The notes: generated by a model not told the origin, from the sequence alone. Positions 1 through 7,619 are shown, counted from the first letter of the stretch. The stretch: DNA of 32,389 bases from Dehalococcoidia bacterium (GCA_030611085.1 JAUWQI010000001.1:1-32389); one strand, 5' to 3'. Made by a program: numbers and translations.

Positions 1-349
1 TAAACTCTATGAGGTCAACAGGCAAAAGAAGGGGTCTGCAAGGGTCGTTCCCCTTAAAAAACAGAAGCCTCGTAGGGTTACAAATTATATGATTCAACAA
101 GACCTAGTTGGGTTACCTACTTAAATGATTTGACACGGTGCAAACACATGTGCTCGTTGTTGAAGCTTCACTCGGCACCGGGCTACTGCCCACCAAGCAA
201 GTTCAAAGTGATGCTTGTTATGGAATGGAATACAGCACTACCCCATCAACCCCCAATCCTTTCTGTCCAAACCCAGGGGGGCAGTCCAAGCCTTCCTTCA
301 ACAAATTGCTGCCACAGTAATAGCCCTCTGACACAAAAACTAGATTGAT
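1..349. other. Upstream non-coding stretch
   Basis: No convincing gene is seen. Two overlapping short reading frames start at TTG 130 and GTG 138. Both lack a ribosome binding site, are rich in Pro, Ser and Cys, and show no recognisable motif. The stretch contains an imperfect direct repeat (72-135) and ends at a good promoter (350-378). Confidence 0.5.
72..135 (+). repeat. Imperfect direct repeat, two copies
   Basis: Copy 1 (72-99) and copy 2 (107-135) both begin GT(A/T)GGGTTAC and end with ATGATT(C/T)(A/G)ACA, with a period of 35 bp. A shorter third echo, TTGATTTGACA, lies at about 345-355 and overlaps the promoter -35 box. It could be an operator or chance; no regulator is adjacent. Confidence 0.4.
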
Positions 350-378
350 TTGACATTCAGTCCCTCAGATGATATACA
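350..378 (+). promoter_or_regulatory. Sigma-70-type promoter of the acyl-CoA operon
   Basis: A perfect -35 hexamer TTGACA (350-355) is followed, after 17 bp, by TATACA (373-378; 4 of 6 matches to TATAAT). Transcription would start near 385, leaving a leader of about 45 nt before the SD sequence and ATG 429. This supports 429 over the upstream in-frame ATG 369, which would lie before the transcript start. Confidence 0.6.
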
Positions 379-428
379 CTGCGACTAAGCACCACCAAGG
401 CATATTGATTTTAATGCAGGAGGTAGAA

Positions 429-1166
429 ATGGAGAAAATAAGCAAGGTTGCCATCCTGGACAGTGAGGAGGGAGGGAAAAAGATACACGACTTACTTTCC
501 CAAGCTGGCGTGGAAGTCGTTATGCTAAATCCGAAAGGAAATTATGTAAAGGAATTAACGAATACTGATTTGGTGTTGGATGCCCTTTCCCAGAATATGG
601 AATCGCGGAAGGAGACTCTGCGCAAATGTGCTGAAAAAACCCCGGCGACAGCAGTTTTGGCTACCACGGCTTCATCAGGGATTACCGAGATGGCTGCCGC
701 CACTAAAAGACCACAAAAGTTTATTGGTCTAAACTTCACCTTTAATCCTTCTGGAGATAAGTGCCTTGTTCAGATAACAAAGGGGTTGGAAACTTCAGAG
801 GGAACTATTCAATCTTGTAGAAGTCTTGTCGAGAAAGCTGGAGCTACGGCTGTAGAACTTGAAGACTCACCTGGTCTCATTCTCGATAGAGTGATAGCTG
901 CAGTGGTAAACGAAGCTGCCACCATATATGCGTCTAAGACTGCCTCCGTTGAGGACATTGATAACATGACAAAATTGTGTCTCAACTGGCCTATGGGACC
1001 TTTCGAGTTTGCCGATACTCTTGGCATAGATAATGTAGTAGCTACTTTAGAAGCTCTTTCTCAACAGTCAGGTCAACAATACTTGCCTTGCCGCTTACTC
1101 AGGCAAATGGTAGCATCGGGGAGACTGGGAAAGAAAACTGGCAAAGGATTTTACCGGTACTCTTGA
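429..1166 (+). CDS. Degenerate 3-hydroxyacyl-CoA dehydrogenase paralogue (probable pseudoenzyme)
   Basis: 245 aa. The start is ATG 429, which has AGGAGGT just upstream; an in-frame ATG at 369 has none. The fold is recognisable: a shortened Rossmann half, then FIGLNFTFNP (98-107), DSPGLILDR (146-154), a WPMGPFEFAD segment (187-196) and the family C-terminus GKKTGKGFYRY. It is about 40 residues shorter than its neighbour at 2004-2861, because the NAD-binding half lacks the GxGxxG loop (ILDSEEGGKK instead) and the helices after it. Aligned with that neighbour, all four catalytic positions are changed: Ser to Ala81, His to Asn102, Glu to Gln115 and Asn to Asp153. It is unlikely to oxidise hydroxyacyl-CoA. 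A structural or regulatory subunit is my inference. It is the first gene of the operon, 31 bp before the hydratase. Confidence 0.8.
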   Translation: MEKISKVAILDSEEGGKKIHDLLSQAGVEVVMLNPKGNYVKELTNTDLVLDALSQNMESRKETLRKCAEKTPATAVLATTASSGITEMAAATKRPQKFIGLNFTFNPSGDKCLVQITKGLETSEGTIQSCRSLVEKAGATAVELEDSPGLILDRVIAAVVNEAATIYASKTASVEDIDNMTKLCLNWPMGPFEFADTLGIDNVVATLEALSQQSGQQYLPCRLLRQMVASGRLGKKTGKGFYRYS

Positions 1167-1197
1167 AGAAAAACTATGTGCGCGCAAGGAGGAAATT

Positions 1198-1986
1198 ATG
1201 GAATTTAAGAACATCATATATACTAAGGAAAAGGGAATAGCAAGAGTTACCATTAATAGGCCAGAAGTGCGCAATGCATTAAACATGCCCACTAGACAAG
1301 AGATTAGGAAAGCCATAGAAGATATCAAAGGGGATAAAGGTGTCAGGGTAGCTATTATCACTGGAGCAGGTGATAAGGCATTTGTAAGTGGTGCTGATAT
1401 TAACGAGTTTAAGGGAATGAGCCCAGTAGCAATAGAAGAGCAACGTGCCTCACCCTTAGGAATGCACCTGAATTTAGATATAGAAAATTTGCCCGTTCCT
1501 ATTATCGCCAGGATAAATGGATTTTGCCTTGGTGGAGGTTGCGAAATGGCCATGGCTTGCGATATAAGAATTGCCTCCGAAAATGCTAGATTCGGGCAAC
1601 CTGAGATTAACATTGGGATATTCCCTGGAAATGGTGGCACTCAGAGATTGCCTAGACTAGTAGGTTGGGGTAGAGCTAAGGAATTGATATACACTGGCAG
1701 GATAATAGATGCTGCTGAAGCAGAAAGAATTGGCTTAGTCGATAAGGTTGTGCCACAGGACAAATTAGAGGAAACAGTGAATCAATTAGCTGAAACTATA
1801 GCTAGTAAAAGCCCAGTAATCATCAGATTCGTCAAGGAGGCTATGAATAGAGGAATGTATACTGATCTTGTTACTGGGTTAAACTATGAAAAAGGTTATT
1901 TCAGTCTTTGCTTTGCTACCAAAGACCAACAAGAAGGGATAGCAGCCTTTCTGGAAAAACGGAAGCCTGAATTTAAAGGAGAATAA
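1198..1986 (+). CDS. Enoyl-CoA hydratase (crotonase family)
   Basis: 262 aa, the usual length for a monofunctional crotonase, with GGAGGAAATT before ATG 1198. Crotonases hydrate trans-2-enoyl-CoA to L-3-hydroxyacyl-CoA in beta-oxidation in the cytoplasm. The first oxyanion-hole segment is AFVSGADINEF (61-71). The second is NGFCLGGGCEMAMACD (107-122), followed by FGQPEINIGIFPGNGGTQRL. Both catalytic glutamates are present, Glu116 and Glu136, 20 residues apart as in classical enoyl-CoA hydratase. This argues for true hydratase activity rather than isomerase or dehalogenase activity. It lies between the two dehydrogenase-family genes, 17 bp before the intact one, so it should feed that enzyme directly. 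Chain-length preference cannot be read from the sequence. Confidence 0.92.
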   Translation: MEFKNIIYTKEKGIARVTINRPEVRNALNMPTRQEIRKAIEDIKGDKGVRVAIITGAGDKAFVSGADINEFKGMSPVAIEEQRASPLGMHLNLDIENLPVPIIARINGFCLGGGCEMAMACDIRIASENARFGQPEINIGIFPGNGGTQRLPRLVGWGRAKELIYTGRIIDAAEAERIGLVDKVVPQDKLEETVNQLAETIASKSPVIIRFVKEAMNRGMYTDLVTGLNYEKGYFSLCFATKDQQEGIAAFLEKRKPEFKGE

Positions 1987-2003
1987 CTCTTCAAGGAGGA
2001 GAA

Positions 2004-2861
2004 ATGGAAATTAAGAGGATATGTGTTCTGGGAGCTGGAGCTATGGGGCACGGCATTGCTCAAGTATGTGCCCAGGCAGGATACGATGTCAGTTTGCGAG
2101 ATATTGAGGATAAGTTCGTTCAGGGTGGCATAGATAGGATACGGAAGTTCCTTGATGGAAGCGTTGAACGGAAAAAGATGACTAGAGAAAAAGCTGACGC
2201 TACTTTGTCTAGAATCAAGGGGTATGTTGATTTAAAGGAAGCAGCCAGAGATGTTGACCTCGTAATTGAAGCCATAATTGAGAATATGGAAATCAAAAAA
2301 GCTACTTTTAAAGAATTGGATGCGCTATGTCCAGCACACACTATTTTTGCCTCCAATACCTCTTACCAGTGTGTCACCGAGATAGCAGCAGCAACGAAAA
2401 GGCCAGATAAGTTTCTGGGAATGCACTGGTTTAATCCTCCCCCGATTATGCGAGGTGTAGAAGTAATCAAGGGCGAAAAGACTTCTCAGGAGACACTGGA
2501 TATCATTGTAGATTTATGCCACAAGCTTGGCAAGCAGCCAGGGGTATGTAAAGATTCGCCAGGTTTTATTGTTAATAGACTTCTCCAACCCTGGCGCAAT
2601 GAAAGCTTTAGGTTATACGATGAAGGTGTAGCCTCATTTCAAGATATAGATAAAGCACTTAAGACAGCTTACAACTTTAGAATGGGTCCTTTCGAACTCG
2701 GCGATTTGGTCGGCTTGGAAATTGCCATAGTAGGAAACGAAACTATGTATCGTGAGTTGAAAAGCGATGTCTTTAAGCCCGCTCGGTGTCATATCATGAA
2801 AGTCAGGGCTGGGGATTGGGGGAGGAAGACAGGACAGGGTTTCTACGAATATGGGAAGTAG
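2004..2861 (+). CDS. 3-hydroxyacyl-CoA (3-hydroxybutyryl-CoA) dehydrogenase
   Basis: 285 aa, the normal length for the monofunctional family, with AAGGAGGAGAA before ATG 2004. The enzyme oxidises L-3-hydroxyacyl-CoA to 3-oxoacyl-CoA with NAD(P), or works in reverse. The dinucleotide-binding loop VLGAGAMGHGIA is at 8-19. The catalytic set is complete: Ser120 in SNTS, His141 in GMHWFNP, Glu153 twelve residues later, and Asn191 in DSPGFIVNR. The C-terminal dimerisation domain contains FRMGPFELGDLVGLE and ends KTGQGFYEYGK. It follows the hydratase by 17 bp and is followed by a small hairpin and then the HMG-CoA-synthase-like gene. It is the active counterpart of the degenerate paralogue at 429-1166, giving two family members in one operon. 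Acyl chain specificity is unknown. Confidence 0.93.
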   Translation: MEIKRICVLGAGAMGHGIAQVCAQAGYDVSLRDIEDKFVQGGIDRIRKFLDGSVERKKMTREKADATLSRIKGYVDLKEAARDVDLVIEAIIENMEIKKATFKELDALCPAHTIFASNTSYQCVTEIAAATKRPDKFLGMHWFNPPPIMRGVEVIKGEKTSQETLDIIVDLCHKLGKQPGVCKDSPGFIVNRLLQPWRNESFRLYDEGVASFQDIDKALKTAYNFRMGPFELGDLVGLEIAIVGNETMYRELKSDVFKPARCHIMKVRAGDWGRKTGQGFYEYGK

Positions 2862-2863
2862 TT

Positions 2864-2885
2864 GCCTGATTCATCAGGCTTTATT
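2864..2885 (+). terminator. Small hairpin after the dehydrogenase gene, possible intra-operon terminator
   Basis: GCCTGA (2864-2869) pairs perfectly with TCAGGC (2874-2879) across a 4-nt loop, followed by TTTATT. The stem is only 6 bp and the T run is broken, so it may attenuate or process the transcript rather than end it. A further short inverted repeat, CCGT-GAC-ACGG, follows at about 2904. The next gene has its own strong SD sequence. Confidence 0.4.
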
Positions 2886-2958
2886 GCCCAATAAAACGGC
2901 CCCCCGTGACACGGACATGTGGTACTAGGATTTAATCTGCGTAAGGAGGAGTAAATTT

Positions 2959-4386
2959 ATGGCAGGCATTATTTCGTACGGCGCTTATATACCATTGTGG
3001 AGGCTAAGTAGAGATGCTATTGCTGAGGCCTGGGGTAGTGGTTCCACCGGTGGGGAGCGAAGCGTAGCTAACAACGATGAGGATGTTGTTACAATGGCAG
3101 TTGAAGCTGCGTTTGATTGTCTTAATGGTGTTGGACGTGAGAATGTTGATGGCTTATATTTTGCCTCCACTACGCCACCATTCAAGGAAAAGGAATGCTC
3201 TACATTGGTGGCTACAGCAACTGATTTAAAGCCGGAAATCGTAACCGCGGATTATGGCAATAGTTTAAGAGCAGGGACTGCAGCATTCAGGGCAGCATTA
3301 GATGCAGTAGTCGGCGGCTCTGCCAGGAGTGTATTAGTAACTGCTTCTGATTGCCGCCTAGGTTATCCTCGCTCAAATTACGAACAAAGCTTCGGTGATG
3401 CTGCAGCGGCTTTCCTAATCGGCAATACTACCAAACCGGCTGTTATTATAGAAGGTAGTTATTCTATTTCTAATGAGCTATATGATGTGTGGAGACTGGA
3501 CAAGGATACTTATGTTCAGTCTTGGGAAGACCGCTTTATTATAGAACATGGTTATACTGAAAATATGGAGAAGGCGATCTCTGGCTTAATGAAGAAGAAA
3601 GGCCTCTCGCCGAAGGATATTACTAAGGCTATACTTTACGCTCCCACAGCAAGAGCTCAGCAAGGGCTAGCTCGCCGCTTGGGCTTTGACGCCAAAACAC
3701 AACTTCAAGACCCTCTCATTAGCAATATCGGGGTTTCAGGCTGTGCCCATGCCTTACTTATGTTGGTAGCTGCCCTAGAGGAAGCTAATCCAGGTGACAA
3801 GCTTCTTCTCGCTAGCTATGGGAGTGGTGCCGATGCATTCCTCCTTCAAGTAACGGATGAAATAGAAAAGATTAATGAGGGTAGAAGAGGAGTGAAAGGT
3901 TTTCTTTCTTCAAAGAAAGCACTTCCTAGTTATACCAGGTACTTGAGTTACAAAGGATTGTTGGAACCCCAGCCCGGAGAGCCCTTTCGGCTTTTTCCAG
4001 CAGCGACCACCAGTTGGCGGGAGCGTGACTGGGCTATTCGTATGCATGCCAGCAAATGCAGGAATTGTGGACTCACCACTTTCCCTATAGAGAGGGTATG
4101 TTATAGCTGTCGCAGCAAAGACAATTATGAAGAGGTGAGGCTTTCAGATAAAAAAGCAAAGGTATTTACCTACACCTTAGATAATCTAGCTGGCAGAAGT
4201 GATGACCCGACGATACCACAAACAGAGGTGGCATTTGAATTTGGAGATGTCAGAACCTACATTCTGATGACGGATTGCGAGCCTAAAGAGGTTAGCATAG
4301 GTATGCCAGTTGAGATGACATTTAGGAGAATGTACGAAGGAGCGGGTATGTATAACTACTTCTGGAAGTGCCGACCCATTAGATGA
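2959..4386 (+). CDS. HMG-CoA-synthase-like domain fused to a DUF35 Zn-ribbon/OB-fold domain
   Basis: 475 aa, with TAAGGAGGAG before ATG 2959. Residues 1-305 have a thiolase-superfamily fold of the HMG-CoA synthase type (start ISYGAYIPLWRL, later FGDAAAAFLIG and LLLASYGSGADAF). Residues 350-475 form a rubredoxin-like zinc ribbon, C367-x2-C370-x10-C381-x2-C384, followed by an OB fold (DUF35). In archaea these are separate proteins that assemble with a thiolase and share a CoA-binding site. Here they are one chain, 16 bp before a thiolase gene. By motif alignment with archaeal HMG-CoA synthase, the catalytic triad is absent: Glu is Thr71 (STTPP), the nucleophilic Cys is Leu103 (NSLRAGTAA) and His is Tyr227 (ILYAPT). 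HMG-CoA synthesis is therefore doubtful. An acyl-CoA-binding scaffold for the thiolase is more likely, though this is inference. Confidence 0.82.
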   Translation: MAGIISYGAYIPLWRLSRDAIAEAWGSGSTGGERSVANNDEDVVTMAVEAAFDCLNGVGRENVDGLYFASTTPPFKEKECSTLVATATDLKPEIVTADYGNSLRAGTAAFRAALDAVVGGSARSVLVTASDCRLGYPRSNYEQSFGDAAAAFLIGNTTKPAVIIEGSYSISNELYDVWRLDKDTYVQSWEDRFIIEHGYTENMEKAISGLMKKKGLSPKDITKAILYAPTARAQQGLARRLGFDAKTQLQDPLISNIGVSGCAHALLMLVAALEEANPGDKLLLASYGSGADAFLLQVTDEIEKINEGRRGVKGFLSSKKALPSYTRYLSYKGLLEPQPGEPFRLFPAATTSWRERDWAIRMHASKCRNCGLTTFPIERVCYSCRSKDNYEEVRLSDKKAKVFTYTLDNLAGRSDDPTIPQTEVAFEFGDVRTYILMTDCEPKEVSIGMPVEMTFRRMYEGAGMYNYFWKCRPIR

Positions 4387-4402
4387 AAGGAGGGAAAACT
4401 AA

Positions 4403-5596
4403 ATGGAGAGCATAAAGGATAAAGTTGCTATTGTTGGCATGGGCTGTTCTAAATTCGGGGAGAGATGGGATGCTAGCATTGATGACCTTGTAATAGAGTC
4501 TGCCTACGAAGCTTACGAAGATGCCGGTATTGACCCTAAAGATATTCAGGCTTGCTGGTATGGAACTGTAACCCAACCTTTGATTGGTGATGGCGCTACT
4601 CACTTAGCCAGGCCACTAAAGTTACACGGGATCCCCATGACTAGAGTAGAGGCTTGGTGTATTACTGGCCATGAGGCATTGCGAAATGCTTGCTTTGCTG
4701 TGGCTTGTGGCATGTATGATTTGGTTCTAGTTTTAGGGGCAGAGAAGCTTAAGGATACCGGCTTTCCTGGGTTGGGAGCCGGTCGGGGTATGAGCCCGGT
4801 ATTAGAAGCTCGACGTACTGCGCCGGGCTCGTTTGGCATGATCGCTACCAGATATTTTTATACTTATGGATTAGGTCCAGAGGAAGGGAAGAGGACTATT
4901 GGCAAGATTGCAGTTAAAAATCATTATAATGGCAGCATGTGCCCTAAGGCTCACTTTCGCAACAAGGTAACTTTAGAGCAAGTATTGAAGGCGCCTATAA
5001 TTGCCTGGCCTTTGGGGCTATTCGATTGCTGTGGCAACAGCGATGGTAGCGCCGCAGCTATCATAGTCCCAGCGAAGGATGCCAGAAAATATAGGGATGA
5101 CCCCATCTACATAAAGGGTATAGGTTCGGCGCATGTTGCTTTGCTTCCTCAGAATTGCCCTAGTTTTGACTGGCTTCACTTTGAGGAAGTTATTAATTCC
5201 GCCCACCAAGCTTACGAACAAGCCGGGATAACAAATCCTCGGGAGCAGATAGATGTTGCCGTAGTTCATGATTGCTTTACTAGCACTGAAATGCTCCTCT
5301 ATGAAATGCTCGGCTTTAGTCCTGAGGGTAAAGCTAAGGAGGATATCGATTCTGGCTTTTTTGAGCTTACAGGTGGGCTTCCAGTGAATAGCGATGGAGG
5401 ACTAAAGTGTTTTGGCCACCCGGTTGGTGCTAGCGGCATAAGGATGACTTACGAAATTTATAAACAATTGCAGGGCAAAGCACAATTACCAGAGCGCCAG
5501 TTGAAAGATGTGAGGCTTGGCTTATCAAATACCTTTGGTGGACCTCCTCAGGTATCCGCTGTTGCTGTTTTGGGTAAAGAACCAGGGTATCCTTAA
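4403..5596 (+). CDS. SCP-x-type thiolase (acetyl-CoA acyltransferase family)
   Basis: 397 aa, with AAAGGAGGGAAA before ATG 4403. It would cleave 3-oxoacyl-CoA with CoA, or condense acyl-CoAs, in the cytoplasm. The nucleophile is Cys86 in VEAWCITGHEAL. Other active-site motifs are VVHDCFTSTEML (His289, Cys291) and CFGHPVGASG (His339). The C-terminal loop reads LSNTFGG rather than the CxGGG of bacterial biosynthetic thiolases, as in the SCP-x and archaeal type that works with DUF35 partners. It closes the operon and follows the HMGCS-like/DUF35 fusion by 16 bp, matching the gene pairing of the archaeal thiolase/HMGCS/DUF35 complex and of the BbsA-BbsB thiolase of anaerobic toluene degradation. 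Its active site looks complete, unlike that of its neighbour. The substrate is unknown. Confidence 0.87.
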   Translation: MESIKDKVAIVGMGCSKFGERWDASIDDLVIESAYEAYEDAGIDPKDIQACWYGTVTQPLIGDGATHLARPLKLHGIPMTRVEAWCITGHEALRNACFAVACGMYDLVLVLGAEKLKDTGFPGLGAGRGMSPVLEARRTAPGSFGMIATRYFYTYGLGPEEGKRTIGKIAVKNHYNGSMCPKAHFRNKVTLEQVLKAPIIAWPLGLFDCCGNSDGSAAAIIVPAKDARKYRDDPIYIKGIGSAHVALLPQNCPSFDWLHFEEVINSAHQAYEQAGITNPREQIDVAVVHDCFTSTEMLLYEMLGFSPEGKAKEDIDSGFFELTGGLPVNSDGGLKCFGHPVGASGIRMTYEIYKQLQGKAQLPERQLKDVRLGLSNTFGGPPQVSAVAVLGKEPGYP

Positions 5597-5642
5597 TTAG
5601 TTTGGTCACCCATAGTCTAATCCGCTCGCACCAATATTTCTC

Positions 5643-5699
5643 GTAGCTGCCTAGTTTTTCGGGAAAAATCGCCCAATAAATTAGGCAACTACATTTTTA
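5643..5699 (+). terminator. Likely terminator of the acyl-CoA operon
   Basis: GTAGCTGCCTAGTTT (5643-5657) pairs with AAATTAGGCAACTAC (5678-5692) with one mismatch and one G-U wobble. A TTTTT run follows (5694-5698). The loop is about 20 nt. It sits 46 bp after the thiolase stop. The remaining gap up to 5796 contains a possible extended -10, TGCTAAAAT (5746-5754), for the zinc-ribbon genes. Confidence 0.6.
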
Positions 5700-5796
5700 A
5701 ACCTCTCTTTCTAATGTTAGTTCATTTCCGTTGAGATGGTGAATGTGCTAAAATTCGTTTAAATAAGTGTAACGGATAGTAAGCCAGGAAAATAAA

Positions 5797-6189
5797 ATGC
5801 CTATTTACGAATATTGGTGTAGCCCTTGCCAGAAAAAGGTTAGTTTATACCAACGAGGGTTTTCTTCCTCCCCTCCCCCTTGCCCTCATTGCGGGAATAG
5901 CCAACTCAAGCGAATATTCTCCACCTTTTCTATGCATAAAACATATAAAGATGTTTATGAAGATATACTTTCTGACCGTGAGTTAACCCAAGGCATGGTG
6001 CATAACGATCCTAGAGCGTTAATTGAGTGGAATAAACGGATGAGCGGGGGCGAAGAAGCTGGCCCCGAATATGAAGAGATAACAGAGAGGATGGAAAGAG
6101 GAGAGTGGCCCGTTGAGCAAATACAGGAGAAAAGGAAGGAATTTCTTGGTGAAGAGGAAGCTAAGCCTAAGTCAGCAACAAGTGAATGA
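5797..6189 (+). CDS. FmdB-type zinc-ribbon protein, first of a tandem pair
   Basis: 130 aa. It begins with the FmdB-family signature MPIYEYWCSPCQKK, with a four-cysteine zinc ribbon Cys8-x2-Cys11 ... Cys29-x2-Cys32 (CPHCG). The family was first noted as a putative regulator beside formamidase and amidase genes, but most members have no proven role. After the ribbon comes a charged tail (about residues 45-130) rich in Glu, Lys and Arg, without membrane segments. The start is ATG 5797 with CCAGGAAAATAAA upstream. It is followed after 10 bp by a second copy of the same architecture. Both share the segment after the ribbon (I-S-x-F-x-x-H-K-x-x-K-x-V), so they arose by duplication. The role of the pair next to a thiamine gene is unknown. 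Confidence 0.8.
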   Translation: MPIYEYWCSPCQKKVSLYQRGFSSSPPPCPHCGNSQLKRIFSTFSMHKTYKDVYEDILSDRELTQGMVHNDPRALIEWNKRMSGGEEAGPEYEEITERMERGEWPVEQIQEKRKEFLGEEEAKPKSATSE

Positions 6190-6199
6190 GAGATAATAT

Positions 6200-6574
6200 A
6201 TGCCCATCTATGAGTTTATGTGCCAAAATTGCTGCAGGAAATCAAGCTTTCTAATAAGAAGCTCTTCAGCTTCTTTTAGCCCTGAATGCCCGTTTTGTGG
6301 CGGCACCAACCTATCCCGCACTATATCAAGCTTTGCCTACCACAAGTCTTTGAAAACCGTGTGGGAGGAAAGTGGTGAGCCAACGTTGCACCCCAGCGAT
6401 GATTATTACAAAGACCCTCGCAATATTGGTCGTTGGGCGGAAAAGAAATTTCAAGAGATGGGTGAAGAGATGCCATCCCAACTTCAAGAGAAGATACAAG
6501 CGGCCAGGGATGGTGAATTACCTGAGCCGCTGAAGGATTTAAAAGGTGCCTCTCCAACCGCTGCGTATAGTTGA
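6200..6574 (+). CDS. FmdB-type zinc-ribbon protein, second of a tandem pair
   Basis: 124 aa. It starts MPIYEFMCQNCCRK. The zinc ribbon is Cys8-x2-Cys11 with Cys30-x2-Cys33 (CPFCGG), and there is an extra Cys12. The tail contains DPRNIGRWAEKKFQEMGEEMP, which parallels DPRALIEWNKRMSGGEE of the upstream copy, so the homology extends beyond the ribbon. The SD sequence before ATG 6200 is weak (GAGAGATAATAT), and the 10-bp gap suggests coupling to the first copy. Its last 29 nt overlap the GTG start of the ThiD2-ThiE gene in another frame. Function unknown; it may bind nucleic acid or a protein partner. Confidence 0.8.
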   Translation: MPIYEFMCQNCCRKSSFLIRSSSASFSPECPFCGGTNLSRTISSFAYHKSLKTVWEESGEPTLHPSDDYYKDPRNIGRWAEKKFQEMGEEMPSQLQEKIQAARDGELPEPLKDLKGASPTAAYS

Positions 6575-7619
6575 TGCTAACCTCAACCGTTTAAGTGAAG
6601 GCCTGCGTTTCCTCGAAGATGTTGCTCGCTTTCTTCTCAACGATGCTACGCTGAGTCAGCAGTTAAAAACTATGCGCCACAATTTAGCCGAGGTGACTAA
6701 ACCGCTAACCGCGAAGCTCCTATCTCAAAGAAGCTCAGAACATGATGTTGGTATTAGCAAAGAAAATGTTAGCTATGAGCAAGAAGCGAAGCACACTCAG
6801 CAGGACTTGCCAGGTGTGATTACCGCCAATGCTAAAAGAGCGGAGGAATCTTTTCGTGTATTAGAGGAGTTAGCTAAATTGCCCGAAATAAATCCCATGC
6901 TGGATTCGGTCAGATTTGAGCGACTACGATTTACCCTTTATACTCTGGAGCAGAAGTTGCTATCCAAAATATTACGCCGAGATAAAATAAATCAGCTAAG
7001 TGGGCTTTATGTTATTTTGGATAGGCAAGTTTTAGCCGGCAGGGATGAATTAGATATCGCGAGCCAAATTATTCGTGGAGGTGCCAAGATAATCCAACTT
7101 CGTGATAAGCAAGGCAATAGGGGAAAGTTATTGCCTCTAGCTCAGAAACTTAAAGACATCTGTACTGAATCGGGCGTTCTATTCATAATAAATGATTACC
7201 TTGATTTAGCGCTGGCTGTCGATGCTGATGGACTCCACATCGGTCAAGAAGACTTGCCCTTGCCTGTCATTCGAAGGGAGTTGCCCATAGACAAAGTAGT
7301 TGGCTGTTCAGTTACCACAGTATCTCAAGCAATAAAAGCACAAGATGAAGGAGTAGATTATATTTCCGTAGGCTCTATATTTCCCACAACAACGAAGAAG
7401 GAGGCTACTGTAGTTGGAGTGGATATGCTTAAGGAAATCAGGCAATCAGTATCCTCTCCTTTAGTGGCTATTGGTGGCATCAATGAAGATAACATCAGTC
7501 AAGCAATGGCTGCCGGCGCCGATTCTATAGCTGTAATTAGCGCTATCTTGGGTGAGGAGGATATTAAAGGAGCAGTGCAGCGACTAACCGCACAGATGAA
7601 CTTAACAGAAAAGTCCTAA
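6546..7619 (+). CDS. thiE: ThiD2-ThiE fusion, thiamine-phosphate synthase
   Basis: 357 aa, longer than plain ThiE (about 210 aa). Residues 1-145 match the ThiD2-type N-terminal domain (RIVDANLNRLSEGLRFLED; later ANAKRAEESFRVLEE), an all-helical domain proposed by others as an alternative hydroxymethylpyrimidine-phosphate kinase. Residues 150-352 are a TIM-barrel ThiE, which joins HMP-PP and thiazole phosphate: QLRDK (184-188), NDYLDLA (216-222), GLHIGQEDL (229-237), SVGSIFPTTTKK (274-285) and AIGGI (308-312). The start is GTG 6546, inside the end of the second FmdB gene (29-nt overlap), implying translational coupling. No earlier start preserves the ThiD2 domain, and no TPP riboswitch is visible upstream. 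Other thiamine genes are not in the window. Confidence 0.9.
   Translation: MPLQPLRIVDANLNRLSEGLRFLEDVARFLLNDATLSQQLKTMRHNLAEVTKPLTAKLLSQRSSEHDVGISKENVSYEQEAKHTQQDLPGVITANAKRAEESFRVLEELAKLPEINPMLDSVRFERLRFTLYTLEQKLLSKILRRDKINQLSGLYVILDRQVLAGRDELDIASQIIRGGAKIIQLRDKQGNRGKLLPLAQKLKDICTESGVLFIINDYLDLALAVDADGLHIGQEDLPLPVIRRELPIDKVVGCSVTTVSQAIKAQDEGVDYISVGSIFPTTTKKEATVVGVDMLKEIRQSVSSPLVAIGGINEDNISQAMAAGADSIAVISAILGEEDIKGAVQRLTAQMNLTEKS

Noticed and set aside
130-348. Overlapping short frames 130-348 and 138-320 as genes
   Set aside because: TTG or GTG starts without SD, odd composition, no motif, and located before the operon promoter.
369-428. Upstream ATG 369 as the start of the degenerate dehydrogenase
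   Set aside because: The perfect SD precedes ATG 429, and the predicted transcript starts after 369.
1095-1640. Minus-strand 181-aa frame
   Set aside because: It lies opposite the dehydrogenase end and the enoyl-CoA hydratase, which have full family motifs; no SD and no recognisable protein.
2959-4386. Naming the gene as an active HMG-CoA synthase (mevalonate pathway)
   Set aside because: The Glu, Cys and His catalytic positions are all replaced, and no other mevalonate genes are in the window.
6200-6600. TPP riboswitch for the thiE fusion
   Set aside because: The gene starts inside the preceding coding region and no THI-box words (CTGAGA, ACCTGA) are present.
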